Source: Planctomycetes bacterium MalM25 (GTDB taxonomy: Bacteria > Planctomycetota > Planctomycetia > Pirellulales > Lacipirellulaceae). Taken from it: 64,000 nucleotides of DNA. Shown piece by piece: positions 8,108 to 17,703 of this stretch. The notes under the pieces were generated by a model. The model did no database searches, was not told the origin of the DNA, and saw only the letters and a list, made by a program, of their open reading frames with translations. The position numbers and the translations under genes were made by a program. Position 1 is the first letter of the stretch; the number at the start of each line of letters is the position of its first letter. Location: NCBI GenBank assembly GCA_007745835.1, contig CP036424.1, forward strand, positions 4,513,968 through 4,577,967, in the 5' to 3' direction.

Positions 8108-9193
8108 ATGCACGCCCGCGCTGCCGCCGTCCTCGCCCTGCTCGCCGCTACCGCCGGCCTCGCGTCCGCCCAGGACGAGGCGGGCAACACGTTCGCCAAC
8201 GCGGAGATCCTCCCGTTCGGCGACACGTCGGTCATGGCTGAACTGCTAACCGACATCTACGGACCCGACCTCTACCTGGGAGTGGTCGATGAATTTGGGA
8301 ACGTCTTCGAAGAGGACGACGACGGCAGCCCCTTCGGCGATGGCTACGCGCCCGCGCTCTATAACGTGCCGGTTAACCCGGGCGGTGAGATCGCGTTCGA
8401 CGTCACGGGCCTGGAAGACCCTCCTTTCTCGGGAACGCACTTCGAGTACGGCCAGTTCGAGGTGTTCGTGAACCTCTACGACGACCAATTCAACTTCATC
8501 GACAGCGTGCACTTCGACGGTTTCATTGAAGAAGAGCTGGTCCTTAACTTCTTCGATTCTAACCCGCTCTGGGATGGCGCCCTGTACGACATCGAGGTGA
8601 ACAACGCCTTCCCGAACGACGTCGATTTCTTCCGATTCAGCGGCCTGACCCCGGGGGAGAGCTTCACCGCCGAGACACTCGAAGTCGAGGGCGGCTTCAT
8701 CGATACGGTGCTCGGCTGGTTCGATGAGAACGGCGACTTGATCGCCTCGGCGGACGAGGGGGGTGAGTTCAACTACTCGAAACTCTCGGGCGTAGTGCCC
8801 GCCAATGGTGAGGTAGTGCTAGCCGTGAGCGGCTTCGGAGATCTCGATATCTTTGACGGGTCGCACCCCTTTATGGGCCCGTACGAGCTGTCGATTACGA
8901 CAGGCGTCGCGGGGCCGATTGGCGATTACGACGGCGACCTGGATATCGACGCCGACGACTACACCGCCTGGTCCAACGCCTACGGCGGAACCGGCGCCGA
9001 GCAGGCAGAGGATGGCAACGGTGACGGGGTCGTCAACGCGGCCGACTACACCATTTGGCGTGACGCGCTCGGCACGTTGTCTGCCTCGACCGTGCCAGAG
9101 CCAACGTCGGCGGGGCTAGCGGCGCTAGCGGTGTTTGCGTTCGGGACCCGGATTCTTGGCCGCGAAGCTTGTCTCCGCGTCGTTCCCGCGTGA
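8108..9193 (+). CDS. Exported protein with dockerin-like Ca-binding repeats and PEP-CTERM tail
   Basis: The 361-residue protein starts at ATG 8108 with a signal peptide ending ASA. The first 270 residues are acidic and beta-rich. They resemble bacterial pre-peptidase C-terminal-type beta domains (NDVDFFRFSGLTPGESFTAET), without a catalytic motif I can name. Residues about 273-325 hold a dockerin-like pair of EF-hand loops (DYDGDLDIDADDYTAW and DGNGDGVVNAADYTIWRDA). The protein ends with VPEPTS plus a hydrophobic stretch, the PEP-CTERM sorting signal. It is expected at the cell surface or secreted. The next gene carries nearly the same second EF-hand loop. Confidence 0.8.
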   Translation: MHARAAAVLALLAATAGLASAQDEAGNTFANAEILPFGDTSVMAELLTDIYGPDLYLGVVDEFGNVFEEDDDGSPFGDGYAPALYNVPVNPGGEIAFDVTGLEDPPFSGTHFEYGQFEVFVNLYDDQFNFIDSVHFDGFIEEELVLNFFDSNPLWDGALYDIEVNNAFPNDVDFFRFSGLTPGESFTAETLEVEGGFIDTVLGWFDENGDLIASADEGGEFNYSKLSGVVPANGEVVLAVSGFGDLDIFDGSHPFMGPYELSITTGVAGPIGDYDGDLDIDADDYTAWSNAYGGTGAEQAEDGNGDGVVNAADYTIWRDALGTLSASTVPEPTSAGLAALAVFAFGTRILGREACLRVVPA

Positions 9194-9241
9194 TGACGGT
9201 GAGGGCGCGACCCCAACAGACGCCAAGCGGAGGCCAACTCG

Positions 9242-10870
9242 ATGCGACTCTTCACACGATTTGTGGCTGGGATTTCCATCGCCATGGGGCTGTCTCAAAC
9301 CCCGTGCGTAGCGGTCGTGCGCCAGGCGTCCACCACCGCGGAGTTCGCCGCGGCTCTCGCCGCCGCCGGGCCGGGCGACCTGATCAACGTGCTGCCGGGC
9401 GTGTACGACGGGGGCCACTTCCGTGCGGGGCTGACCGACGTCTCGATCCGCGGCCTCACCGGCGATCCGCGGGACCCTCAGGAGATCGTCTTCCGCGGTG
9501 GGGTGAACGGCATCCAGCTCTCCGACGCGGTGAACGTGACTCTGGAGGGCCTCACCTTCGAGCAGCAGACCGGCAACGGCCTCAACATCGACGACGGCGG
9601 TTCGTTCGCCTCGCCCTCGACGAACCTCACGCTCCGCAACGTGACCGTGCGCGACATGAGCGCTTCGGGCAACAACGACGGGATCAAGCTATCGGGCGTC
9701 ACCGGCTTCTTGATCGAGGGGGTCCGCGTCTTCAACTGGGGCCCCGGCGGCAGCGCGATCGACCCGGTCGGATCGCACCACGGCCTGATCCAGGACTCGC
9801 ACTTCCGCAGCACCGTGCTGACCGACAACGGGAGCGTCATCCGCCCCAAAGGGGGCAGCAAGAACATCGAACTCCGCTCCAGCCTCATCGAGGTTCCCAC
9901 CGGCGCGGGCCGCGCGTTGCAGGCGGGCGGCTCGACGGGCGCGCCCTTCTTCCGCTTCCTCGACGGCGACTCGGGCTACGAGGCAGACGACATCACCTTC
10001 GTCGGCAACCGCGTGGTTGGCGCGGGCAGCGCGATGAACTGGGTCAACATCGACGGGGGCGTCGTCCGCCATAACGACTTCCGCGGCCCCGCCCGCTGGG
10101 CGATGCGCATCCTCAACGAGCAGCCGGGCGCCGAGTTCGTTGACACCCGCAACGGCGTCTTCGCGGACAACTATCTCGCCTACGACGGCGACACGTGGAG
10201 CCGTGCGGTGAACGTCGGCGCCGAGGTCGACGACGGCTCATTCAGCTTCGCCCGGAACAAGTGGCTCAACACGGCCGACCCGACCCCCTCGGGATCGACC
10301 CCCTCGTTGCCCGCCGCCGAGACCGACGGGGAGTACGGCGTCGCCGCGCCGTGGGGCGAGGGAGAACCGATGCGGCTGGAGTTCGACTGGGGCGAGTGGG
10401 TCATCCCGCTCGACGGCGACGACGTTGATCTCGCTATCCCTCGCTTCGCCGAGTACTTGTACGGCTGGGACCTCGACGACTCGTTCGACCCGCTCGCCAG
10501 CGAGCCGCTGACATCCAAGACCGTTATCGGCCCCGCCGGCGCGGTGGAGACGACCCGGGGTTTCAACGACTTCGTGCTGATCCGCCCGGCGGACTGCCCG
10601 GTCTGCCAGACGTTCGCGTACGACTACGACTACAACGGCGTGCTCAACCCCAAAGACCGCTTCCACTGGAGCCTCGCCTACGGTTACGAGGGCGAGGCGC
10701 CGCTGGTCGACGGCAACGGCGACGGGGTCGTCAACGCCGCGGACTACACACTGTGGCGCGACGCGTTCGACGCGAGCCTCGCCCCCGAAGCGGTCCCCGA
10801 GCCGACGGCGTGGGGCCCCATCGGGCTCGGGGCGGTGCTTGTCTCTTGGGGGCGGGTGCGGTCACGATAG
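9242..10870 (+). CDS. Exported right-handed beta-helix protein with dockerin-like repeat and PEP-CTERM tail
   Basis: The 542-residue protein has a signal peptide. It then has STTAEFAAALAAAGPGDLINVLPGVY and repeated short strands (VNVTLEGLTFEQQTGNGLNI, LTLRNVTVRDM), as in parallel beta-helix polysaccharide lyases and chondroitinase-B-like proteins. C-terminally there are Ca-binding loops (DYDYNGVLNPKDR, DGNGDGVVNAADYTLWRDA) and a VPEPTA tail. It is 48 bp from the previous PEP-CTERM gene and probably co-transcribed. The fold suggests carbohydrate binding or cleavage, but no catalytic residues can be assigned. Confidence 0.78.
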   Translation: MRLFTRFVAGISIAMGLSQTPCVAVVRQASTTAEFAAALAAAGPGDLINVLPGVYDGGHFRAGLTDVSIRGLTGDPRDPQEIVFRGGVNGIQLSDAVNVTLEGLTFEQQTGNGLNIDDGGSFASPSTNLTLRNVTVRDMSASGNNDGIKLSGVTGFLIEGVRVFNWGPGGSAIDPVGSHHGLIQDSHFRSTVLTDNGSVIRPKGGSKNIELRSSLIEVPTGAGRALQAGGSTGAPFFRFLDGDSGYEADDITFVGNRVVGAGSAMNWVNIDGGVVRHNDFRGPARWAMRILNEQPGAEFVDTRNGVFADNYLAYDGDTWSRAVNVGAEVDDGSFSFARNKWLNTADPTPSGSTPSLPAAETDGEYGVAAPWGEGEPMRLEFDWGEWVIPLDGDDVDLAIPRFAEYLYGWDLDDSFDPLASEPLTSKTVIGPAGAVETTRGFNDFVLIRPADCPVCQTFAYDYDYNGVLNPKDRFHWSLAYGYEGEAPLVDGNGDGVVNAADYTLWRDAFDASLAPEAVPEPTAWGPIGLGAVLVSWGRVRSR

Positions 10871-10906
10871 GGGGATCGCTGCTCCGTTTCCCCGCGAGAA
10901 CCCGCC

Positions 10907-12049
10907 GTGATCCGCTACGCGTCGCTGCTGCTGGCCCTGATGCTCGCCGCCCCCTCCCCCGCCGCCGAGCGGGTGCTGGTCGGCTACTACGCCACGTTCG
11001 GCAAGCTGCCGGTCGAGCAGATCCCGTGGGACCGGCTCACGCACGTCTGCCACGCCTTCTTGCGTGTGGATAAAGAGGGCGAGCTGGTCACGACCGACGC
11101 CATGCCCAACCCGGCCCTCACCGCCGACGGCCGCGCGAACGACACGCCGATCCTGGTGACGATCGGCGGGGGCGTCACCGTGCAGGGGCTTGAGGTGGTG
11201 ACCGCTACGAGCGAATCGACCGCGGCGTTCGTCGAGCGTGTGATGCAAATCATCGAGGACGGCCGCTACGACGGCGTCGATCTCGATTGGGAGTTCCCCC
11301 GCAACGCCGCGACGCGCGACGCCCACAAGCGGCTGGTCACCGGCCTTCGAACGGGGCTCACCCGGCTCGCCAAACAGACCGAACGCGAGGCACCCTACCT
11401 GCTCACGGCGACCGTCAGCCCGAGCCCCTTCTTCGGCCAGTGGATCGAGACCGACACGATCGCGGAGCAGGTCGACTGGCTGAACGTCATGGCGTACGAC
11501 CTGAGCGGGCCCTGGTCGCAGCACGCGGCGCACCACGCGCCGCTGTTCGCGTCGTCGAAGGACGCGGAGCGGGCGACCCGGAGCGTCGCCGCGGCGATGC
11601 GGTACTGGGAGCAGGAGCGGGGCGTGCCGAAGGAGAAACTCGTCGTCGGCGCGCCGCTCTTCGGCCGGGCGATGCCCGTGAGGGAGCCATTCGAGGCGCT
11701 CGACCCCGACCTGGCCGACCGGCACCGGGCGATGGCGTTCTCACAGATCCGCAAGCTGGCGGGCGAAGGGTGGCCCGCAAAGTGGGACAACGAGAGCCGC
11801 GCCCCGTGGCTCCAGAAGCCGGCCCCCGACGCGGAGCCGGCCGCCTCCCCGCTGACGCCCGTCGGCGACGACGACGATCGCCCCGAGCTGATCTCGTTCG
11901 ACGATCGCAACTCGATGCACATGAAAGCGAACTGGACCCGCGAGCAGGGCTACCGCGGCATGTTCTTCTGGGCCATCCACCAAGACCGGATGTCGGACGA
12001 GCGCCACTGGCTGCTGGACGCCGCCAACAAGGCGTGGCCCGCCGACTGA
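10907..12049 (+). CDS. Secreted GH18-family glycoside hydrolase (chitinase-like)
   Basis: The 380-residue protein has a signal peptide (GTG start at 10907), then VLVGYYATFGKLPVEQIPWDRLTHVCHAF. The catalytic GH18 motif YDGVDLDWEFP (DXXDXDXE) lies near residues 119-129, with Glu as general acid. VDWLNVMAYDLSGPW and the late FWAIHQD strand complete the TIM barrel. Substrates of the family are chitin and related GlcNAc polymers. It follows the two PEP-CTERM proteins with a 36-bp gap on the same strand, which suggests a small surface-carbohydrate unit. It lacks a dockerin or PEP-CTERM of its own. Confidence 0.9.
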   Translation: MIRYASLLLALMLAAPSPAAERVLVGYYATFGKLPVEQIPWDRLTHVCHAFLRVDKEGELVTTDAMPNPALTADGRANDTPILVTIGGGVTVQGLEVVTATSESTAAFVERVMQIIEDGRYDGVDLDWEFPRNAATRDAHKRLVTGLRTGLTRLAKQTEREAPYLLTATVSPSPFFGQWIETDTIAEQVDWLNVMAYDLSGPWSQHAAHHAPLFASSKDAERATRSVAAAMRYWEQERGVPKEKLVVGAPLFGRAMPVREPFEALDPDLADRHRAMAFSQIRKLAGEGWPAKWDNESRAPWLQKPAPDAEPAASPLTPVGDDDDRPELISFDDRNSMHMKANWTREQGYRGMFFWAIHQDRMSDERHWLLDAANKAWPAD

Positions 12050-12050
12050 G

Positions 12051-12533
12051 TCACACGCCCAGCAGCTTCGCCGTGGCGTGCCAGATGAGCGTCCCCTCAC
12101 TTCGCGCCACGGGCCCGTCGAAACGCAGGCACGCCACGGCCCCTTTCGCGAAGCGTACCGACGAACAACGATCGCCCACCAGCTCTGCGACGAGCCGTTC
12201 GCAATCCGGGTTGTGCCCGACCCAAGCGACCGCGCCGGCGCCCGACGCGTTGGACCATTCGACGAGCGGCGCCAGCCGGGCGCCGGGCTCCAACGCCTCG
12301 AGCGGCTCGGGCTCAACGCCAACGGCTTCCGCCAGAATCTCAGCCGTCTGCAAGCAACGAACGTACGGACTCGTCACGATCCGCTCCGGCGCGAAGCTGC
12401 CGGCGACGAGGCGTTCGACCATCCGCCGATAGCGCCCGACGCCCTCCTCGGTCAGAGGGCGTTGCGAGTCGTCGGGCCAGCCGGGGTCGCCGTAGTGCCC
12501 CGCCCAGGCGTGGCGTGCGAGGTAAACGAGCAT
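12051..12533 (-). CDS. sixA: SixA-type phosphohistidine phosphatase
   Basis: The 160-residue protein belongs to the histidine-phosphatase superfamily. The N-terminal MLVYLARHAWAG carries the catalytic Arg-His (RHA instead of the usual RHG), SPYVRCLQTAE supplies the second Arg, and VGHNPD the second His. Length and layout match SixA, which dephosphorylates phosphohistidine on Hpt or PTS-type proteins. It lies 18 bp downstream of the RNase HII-like gene on the minus strand and ends 1 bp from the convergent GH18 gene, so no separate terminator fits between them. Confidence 0.85.
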   Translation of the reverse strand: MLVYLARHAWAGHYGDPGWPDDSQRPLTEEGVGRYRRMVERLVAGSFAPERIVTSPYVRCLQTAEILAEAVGVEPEPLEALEPGARLAPLVEWSNASGAGAVAWVGHNPDCERLVAELVGDRCSSVRFAKGAVACLRFDGPVARSEGTLIWHATAKLLGV

Positions 12534-12551
12534 CTTTAGCCTCCCGTGGTG

Positions 12552-13502
12552 CTAGCGCGATCGCCAGAGCGTCTCGTCGTGGATCCCGAGCTCGGCCTGC
12601 TTCGCCGCGATGTCGCTCTTGAACCGCTTCGCATCGACCGGATAACCAGCGGTCGGCTTCAGGCCGGGGACGTGCCCGGTCCAGTACGCGTTGAAGGCCT
12701 GCATGCTGATCTCGCGGAGCAGCTTCGCGGTCATTGAGGCCAGCGCGACGGGCAGCTCCTCCTCGCCGCCGCTGCGGAAGCGGAACGCGAGCCGCTCGCC
12801 CTGCCGGTAGCGGCTCTCGGGGCGGGACTCGCTGAGCACCTCGACCCAGCCGGCGTCGAAGTGCTCCTGCAGCAGGCCGGCGTAGCGGTTGCGGCCGCCG
12901 TGCTTGTCGAAGACGACTTCGCACGCGTCGCCTTCGGCAACGACCGATTCGTACAAGCGCTTGGCGAGGCCGATCGAGATGAACGATAGGGCCGCGCCCT
13001 TGGTGCCGTGCTCATCAACGAGGCGGTTGAACTCGCCGGGGTAGACGAGCCGGGCCGCCAGCCGCGGTCCTTCGACGCCCCCCTCTTCGCAAACCTCGCT
13101 CAGCAAGTTGGTGGCGGCTCGCAGATCGCCTCCGTCGAGATCGATCAGAGCGGGCGGGTCGAATCCCTCGTGCCATGGCAACGCTGTTCGAGCGTTGTCG
13201 GGGTCGGCGCCCAAACGATCGACCAAGGCGTTCCAGCCGGGCGCCTCGCCGAGCGCCGCGTAGACGGCTTGTTCGAGCTTCGCGAGCCCTCCGCCCGGCT
13301 GGTAGACCGCCTTCGAGTCGGCGATGAGCAGGCGCTCGTCCCGGGTCGGTTCGCGGGCGACGGCGCTAGCAAGGACCGTGTCGAGATCGGCGCCCGGCGG
13401 CGTTCGCCAGGCGCTGGCCGCCACGACCAGCGGGCCGAGGTTCGGGCCGTAGCCCGCCTCGTCGACGCCGATCCGCCAGGTCGCCTCTGTCGGTTCACTC
13501 AT
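12552..13502 (-). CDS. RNase HII-like (RNase H fold) protein, extended planctomycete form
   Basis: The 316-residue protein starts with MSEPTEATWRIGVDEAGYGP. The Asp-Glu pair (D14, E15) is the RNase HII/HIII metal-binding motif DEAGxGP, and an ADSK segment and the later FDKHGGRNRY give further acidic positions. It is longer than the roughly 200-residue RNase HII because of an insert between the DSK and FD segments. ATG at 13502 was chosen over a GTG 7 codons upstream because it begins just before the conserved strand. It could act on RNA-DNA hybrids, or it may be a diverged nuclease; a separate canonical RNase H is not in the window. Confidence 0.75.
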   Translation of the reverse strand: MSEPTEATWRIGVDEAGYGPNLGPLVVAASAWRTPPGADLDTVLASAVAREPTRDERLLIADSKAVYQPGGGLAKLEQAVYAALGEAPGWNALVDRLGADPDNARTALPWHEGFDPPALIDLDGGDLRAATNLLSEVCEEGGVEGPRLAARLVYPGEFNRLVDEHGTKGAALSFISIGLAKRLYESVVAEGDACEVVFDKHGGRNRYAGLLQEHFDAGWVEVLSESRPESRYRQGERLAFRFRSGGEEELPVALASMTAKLLREISMQAFNAYWTGHVPGLKPTAGYPVDAKRFKSDIAAKQAELGIHDETLWRSR

Positions 13503-13561
13503 GCGTCCGATTGTAGGGGTCACGGCGACGACGCGTGAGCGGGCGCAAGCTACCCTTGGGG

Positions 13562-14035
13562 ATGGCTCCCCGTCCCCGACAAGCCGGCTTCACGCTCATC
13601 GAGCTGATCACGATCGCGCTGATCCTCGGCATCCTGAGCGGCGTCGCGATCCCGCGGCTGTACACGGGCTACGACGAGGCCGCGATCGGGGCGACCGTGT
13701 CGCACCTTAAAACGATCGCCCTCGCCGCGGAGATGCTCCAGAACGAGACCGGGGACTGGCCCAGCGACGCCGCCACCGGCGACCTGCCGACCGAGCTAAG
13801 CGGCTTCTTGCGGCCCAACCTGTTCGCGGTGGCATGCCCCACCGGCGGTGCGTACGAGTGGGACACGAATGTCGATTCCGTGGCGGCGCGCGTGAAGATC
13901 GTTCGCGAGACGAACGAGCGAAGCGTGTGGGTGCGGATCGACTCCCTGCTCGACGACGGCGCCCTGACCACCGGCCGGATGACCGCCGAGATCACGGCGG
14001 GGCGCGACGAGCTCCGCTGGGTGATCGATCCGTAA
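13562..14035 (+). CDS. Type II secretion/type IV pilus pseudopilin-like protein
   Basis: The 157-residue protein has the class III signal RQAG|FTLIELITIALILGILSGVAIP, which a prepilin peptidase cleaves before Phe. The remainder is a small globular domain with GspG/H-like spacing. It starts at ATG 13562; a GTG at 13535 would lengthen the leader by 9 residues. No other secretion genes are adjacent. Its stop codon is 1 bp from the convergent glycosyltransferase gene. It is probably an inner-membrane pseudopilin subunit, but the system it belongs to cannot be told. Confidence 0.82.
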   Translation: MAPRPRQAGFTLIELITIALILGILSGVAIPRLYTGYDEAAIGATVSHLKTIALAAEMLQNETGDWPSDAATGDLPTELSGFLRPNLFAVACPTGGAYEWDTNVDSVAARVKIVRETNERSVWVRIDSLLDDGALTTGRMTAEITAGRDELRWVIDP

Positions 14036-14036
14036 C

Positions 14037-15293
14037 TCAATCAGCCGCGGGGTCGATCCCCGCGCCACGCAGCACGACGTCGCTGAAGCGATCGATCATC
14101 TTCTGCGTGTTGAACTGCTCGTTGACCAGGTCAGCCGCGCGGCGGCCCATGGCGTCGAGCTCCTCGCGTGGCAGCGAGCGGATCGCGTCGATGGCGGCGA
14201 TCGCGCCGTCGACGTCGCCGTGTTCGAGCGACCAGCCGATCCGGTCGGCGGGGTTGTCCTCGCTCAGCAGGTCGGTCACGTGGCTCGGTCTCGGCCCGGC
14301 GTACAACACGGGCCGGCCGAGCGCAAGCGCGCCGTAGACCTTGCACGGGTGGACGCAGCCGACGACCGCGTCGCCCAGCGTGACTAGGTGCACATCGGCC
14401 GCCGAGAGCGAGTAGCGGATCGTCTCCAGCGGCTGGTACGGCAGGCTGATCAGGTTGGTCGGGTTGTGCTTGGCGATCGTCTCCTCGACCGACTTCTTCC
14501 GCACCCCCCCGCCGATGAACATGAAGAGCAGGTCCTCGCGGTCCTGCATCCGCACGGCCGCTTCGAGGATGGTCTCGATCGGGTTGGTGAGCGCGTGGTT
14601 GCCGCTGTACATAACGACGAATTTGCCGTCGAGGTTGTGCTCCTTGCGGAACGGGTTCTCGCGGTGCGGCAGGGGCTCGTCGTGCTGGCCGTGCGGCCAG
14701 GGGGGCATGACGGTCATCTTGTCGGTGACGTCGTGCTTCTTGTTCAGGCGTTCCGCCATGAAGCGGTCTAGCGCCACCACCTCCGCGGACCGGCGGAGGA
14801 TCATCCGGTTGAACCAGTTGAACACGCGCGCTGAGAACGCGGTCTCCTTGATCTTCCCCAGCTGGATCATCTGATCCGGGTTCAGGTCCATCACCCAGTA
14901 GGTGATCGGCGCCCGGCGGAAGAAACCAATGATCACCGCCACGAACGACGCCAGCGGGGGCGAGGTGCTCACCAGGATGCCGCTTAGGCGGGGGGTGAAC
15001 ATCCCTCGAAAGAGCGCCTGCGTGAGGAACACGACCATGCCCAACAGCCGGTGGGCGATCGTCCGCTTGCCGAACGAAGCGAACGGCATCCGCACGACCT
15101 CGACGCCGTTCAGGGTCTCTCGCAGCGGGTACTTCTGCGACGGATCATCGAACCCCCGCGCCGACGTGATGACACGCACGTCGCAGCCACGCTCGACGAG
15201 CGCTTCGGCGGCGTCGGCCAGGTGCTGGCCGACCGAGGTCGGGTCGGGCAGGTAGACCTGCGAAATAACCAGGATGCGGGGGCGTTTGGACAT
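14037..15293 (-). CDS. Glycosyltransferase family 4, WcaI-like
   Basis: The 418-residue protein is a GT-B transferase: ILVISQVYLPDPTSVGQHLADAAEALVERG at the N-terminus, TYWVMDLNPDQMIQLG, the C-domain start FVVMYSGNHALTNPIETILEA, and the nucleotide-sugar part. This layout is like WcaI, the colanic-acid fucosyltransferase. It is the last gene of the minus-strand exopolysaccharide group that also makes GDP-fucose, so a fucosyl- or related transferase role in repeat-unit assembly fits. Donor and acceptor are inferred from context only. Confidence 0.82.
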   Translation of the reverse strand: MSKRPRILVISQVYLPDPTSVGQHLADAAEALVERGCDVRVITSARGFDDPSQKYPLRETLNGVEVVRMPFASFGKRTIAHRLLGMVVFLTQALFRGMFTPRLSGILVSTSPPLASFVAVIIGFFRRAPITYWVMDLNPDQMIQLGKIKETAFSARVFNWFNRMILRRSAEVVALDRFMAERLNKKHDVTDKMTVMPPWPHGQHDEPLPHRENPFRKEHNLDGKFVVMYSGNHALTNPIETILEAAVRMQDREDLLFMFIGGGVRKKSVEETIAKHNPTNLISLPYQPLETIRYSLSAADVHLVTLGDAVVGCVHPCKVYGALALGRPVLYAGPRPSHVTDLLSEDNPADRIGWSLEHGDVDGAIAAIDAIRSLPREELDAMGRRAADLVNEQFNTQKMIDRFSDVVLRGAGIDPAAD

Positions 15294-15467
15294 GCCGCTA
15301 GTTTAATTTCATAAGGGAACCGCCGAGGACGCCAAGGGCGCCAAGACGCGACGGATCGAAGAGTCGGGGTCCGGTCGTGCCGGCTAGGCGGGTCTGTAGG
15401 AGGCGTCTCCGACGCCGATGACGCGTTGCCTGCCGCATCCCACTGAAACCCCGCAATCGGCTTGGGG
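15294..15467. repeat. Spacer with two dispersed-repeat motifs
   Basis: The 174-bp spacer holds GCCGAGGACGCCAAGGGCG (about 15316) and GTAGGAGGCGTCTCCGACGCC (about 15397). The second contains the small hairpin GGCGTC-TCC-GACGCC. Both look like members of short repeat families scattered through planctomycete intergenic DNA. No coding sequence is seen. Confidence 0.45.
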
Positions 15468-16517
<1,050 letters not shown>

Positions 16518-16573
16518 CGAATCGAATCAGAGGGGGGGACCACCGTGCGTTCGGGCCGCTGGGGTCGCTTGTG

Positions 16574-17527
16574 TCAGGCGGGGCGTTCTGGGTGGGATCG
16601 GTACCATTCATACGTCTTTCGCAGGCCCTCGGCCAGCCCGGTGCGGTGGCGCCAGCCGAGCGCGTGAAGACGCGTCACGTCGAGCAGCTTGCGAGCCGGT
16701 CCGTCGGGCATCGACGTGTCGTAGTCAACGCGCGCCTCGGGGCAGACGGTCTGGCGGACGAGGTCCGCCAGCTCTTTGATCGTCACGTCCTCGCCGCAAC
16801 CGACGTTGATCGGCGCTTCGTCGTCGTAGTTCTCCAAGAGAAACAGACAGGCGTCGGCCAGGTCGTCCACGTAGAGGAACTCGCGGCGGGGCGAGCCGGT
16901 CCCCCAGAGCTGGACCGCGGGGTCATCTTGCTGCGCCGCGTTGTGGAACTTCAGCAGCATGCCGGCGACGACATGCGATCCGACCGGGTCGAAGTTGTCG
17001 TTCGGCCCGTACAGGTTGGTCGGCATCGCGGCGATGAACCGGCAGCCGTGCTGGCGGCGGTAAGCCTGGCACGCCTTCACCCCGGCGATCTTCGCGATGG
17101 CGTACGCCTCGTTGGTCGGCTCGAGCGGACCCGAGAGGAGGTGCTCCTCCCGCATCGGCTGCGGGCAGCCGGGCGGGTAGACGCAGCTGCTGCCGAGGTA
17201 GAGCAGCCGCTCCACCCCGGTGCGCCACGCGGCCCGCATCACGGTCGCGTGGATCATCAGGTTGTCGTAGAGGAACTCCGCGGGGCGGGTCCGGTTCGCC
17301 TGGATGCCGCCGACCGTCCCCGCGGCGTGGACGACGTGCTCCGGACGGTGCTCGTCGAACCAGGCGTCGACGGCGGCTTGGTCGCGGAGGTCACACGCTT
17401 GCCGGGTCGCGGTGAGCAGGTTGGTGAATCCGGCCTCCTCGAAGCGGCGCACGAGAGCCGACCCGACCATGCCACGGTGGCCGGAGATATAGACGCGCGC
17501 GCTGCGTGGGATCGGTTCAGAAGGCAT
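16574..17527 (-). CDS. fcl: GDP-L-fucose synthase
   Basis: The 317-residue epimerase/reductase has ISGHRGMVGSALVRRFEE and the GDP-fucose synthase hallmarks GGIQANRTRPAEFLYDNL, LYLGSSCVYP and NEAYAIAKIAGVK (YxxxK), plus PTNLYGPNDNFDP. It converts the Gmd product to GDP-L-fucose. The start is ATG 17527, just before the Rossmann strand; the frame is open 22 codons further upstream but without a better start. It is co-directional with gmd. Confidence 0.95.
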   Translation of the reverse strand: MPSEPIPRSARVYISGHRGMVGSALVRRFEEAGFTNLLTATRQACDLRDQAAVDAWFDEHRPEHVVHAAGTVGGIQANRTRPAEFLYDNLMIHATVMRAAWRTGVERLLYLGSSCVYPPGCPQPMREEHLLSGPLEPTNEAYAIAKIAGVKACQAYRRQHGCRFIAAMPTNLYGPNDNFDPVGSHVVAGMLLKFHNAAQQDDPAVQLWGTGSPRREFLYVDDLADACLFLLENYDDEAPINVGCGEDVTIKELADLVRQTVCPEARVDYDTSMPDGPARKLLDVTRLHALGWRHRTGLAEGLRKTYEWYRSHPERPA

Positions 17528-17583
17528 GGTAAACGAGCTCGCGAAAGGCTCTGAACCAAGATAAATCGCTAGTTTGCCGCTAG

Positions 17584-17605
17584 CCCCGACCAAGCTTGGT
17601 CGGGG
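17584..17605. repeat. Perfect 22-bp palindrome
   Basis: CCCCGACCAAGCTTGGTCGG plus GG reads the same on both strands. It is preceded by GCTAG, as in the arms of the element at 112-217, so it may be a related REP-like unit. It sits between fcl and the epimerase gene. Confidence 0.6.
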
Positions 17606-17641
17606 TTACTCCCCAACTAAACGCCTTATCACAAAACAAGA

Positions 17642-17677
17642 AGGCCGCGTGGTGAAGCGGGCTCCACCACGCGGCCT
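17642..17677 (-). terminator. Rho-independent-type terminator after the GDP-mannose epimerase-like gene
   Basis: AGGCCGCGTGGTG (17642-17654) pairs with CACCACGCGGCCT (17665-17677). On the minus strand the hairpin is followed by TCTTGTTTTGT. It lies 27 bp past the stop of the epimerase-like gene and so would separate it from fcl. Confidence 0.75.
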
Positions 17678-17703
17678 CGTTCGTTCAACCGTCACACAGC
17701 CGA

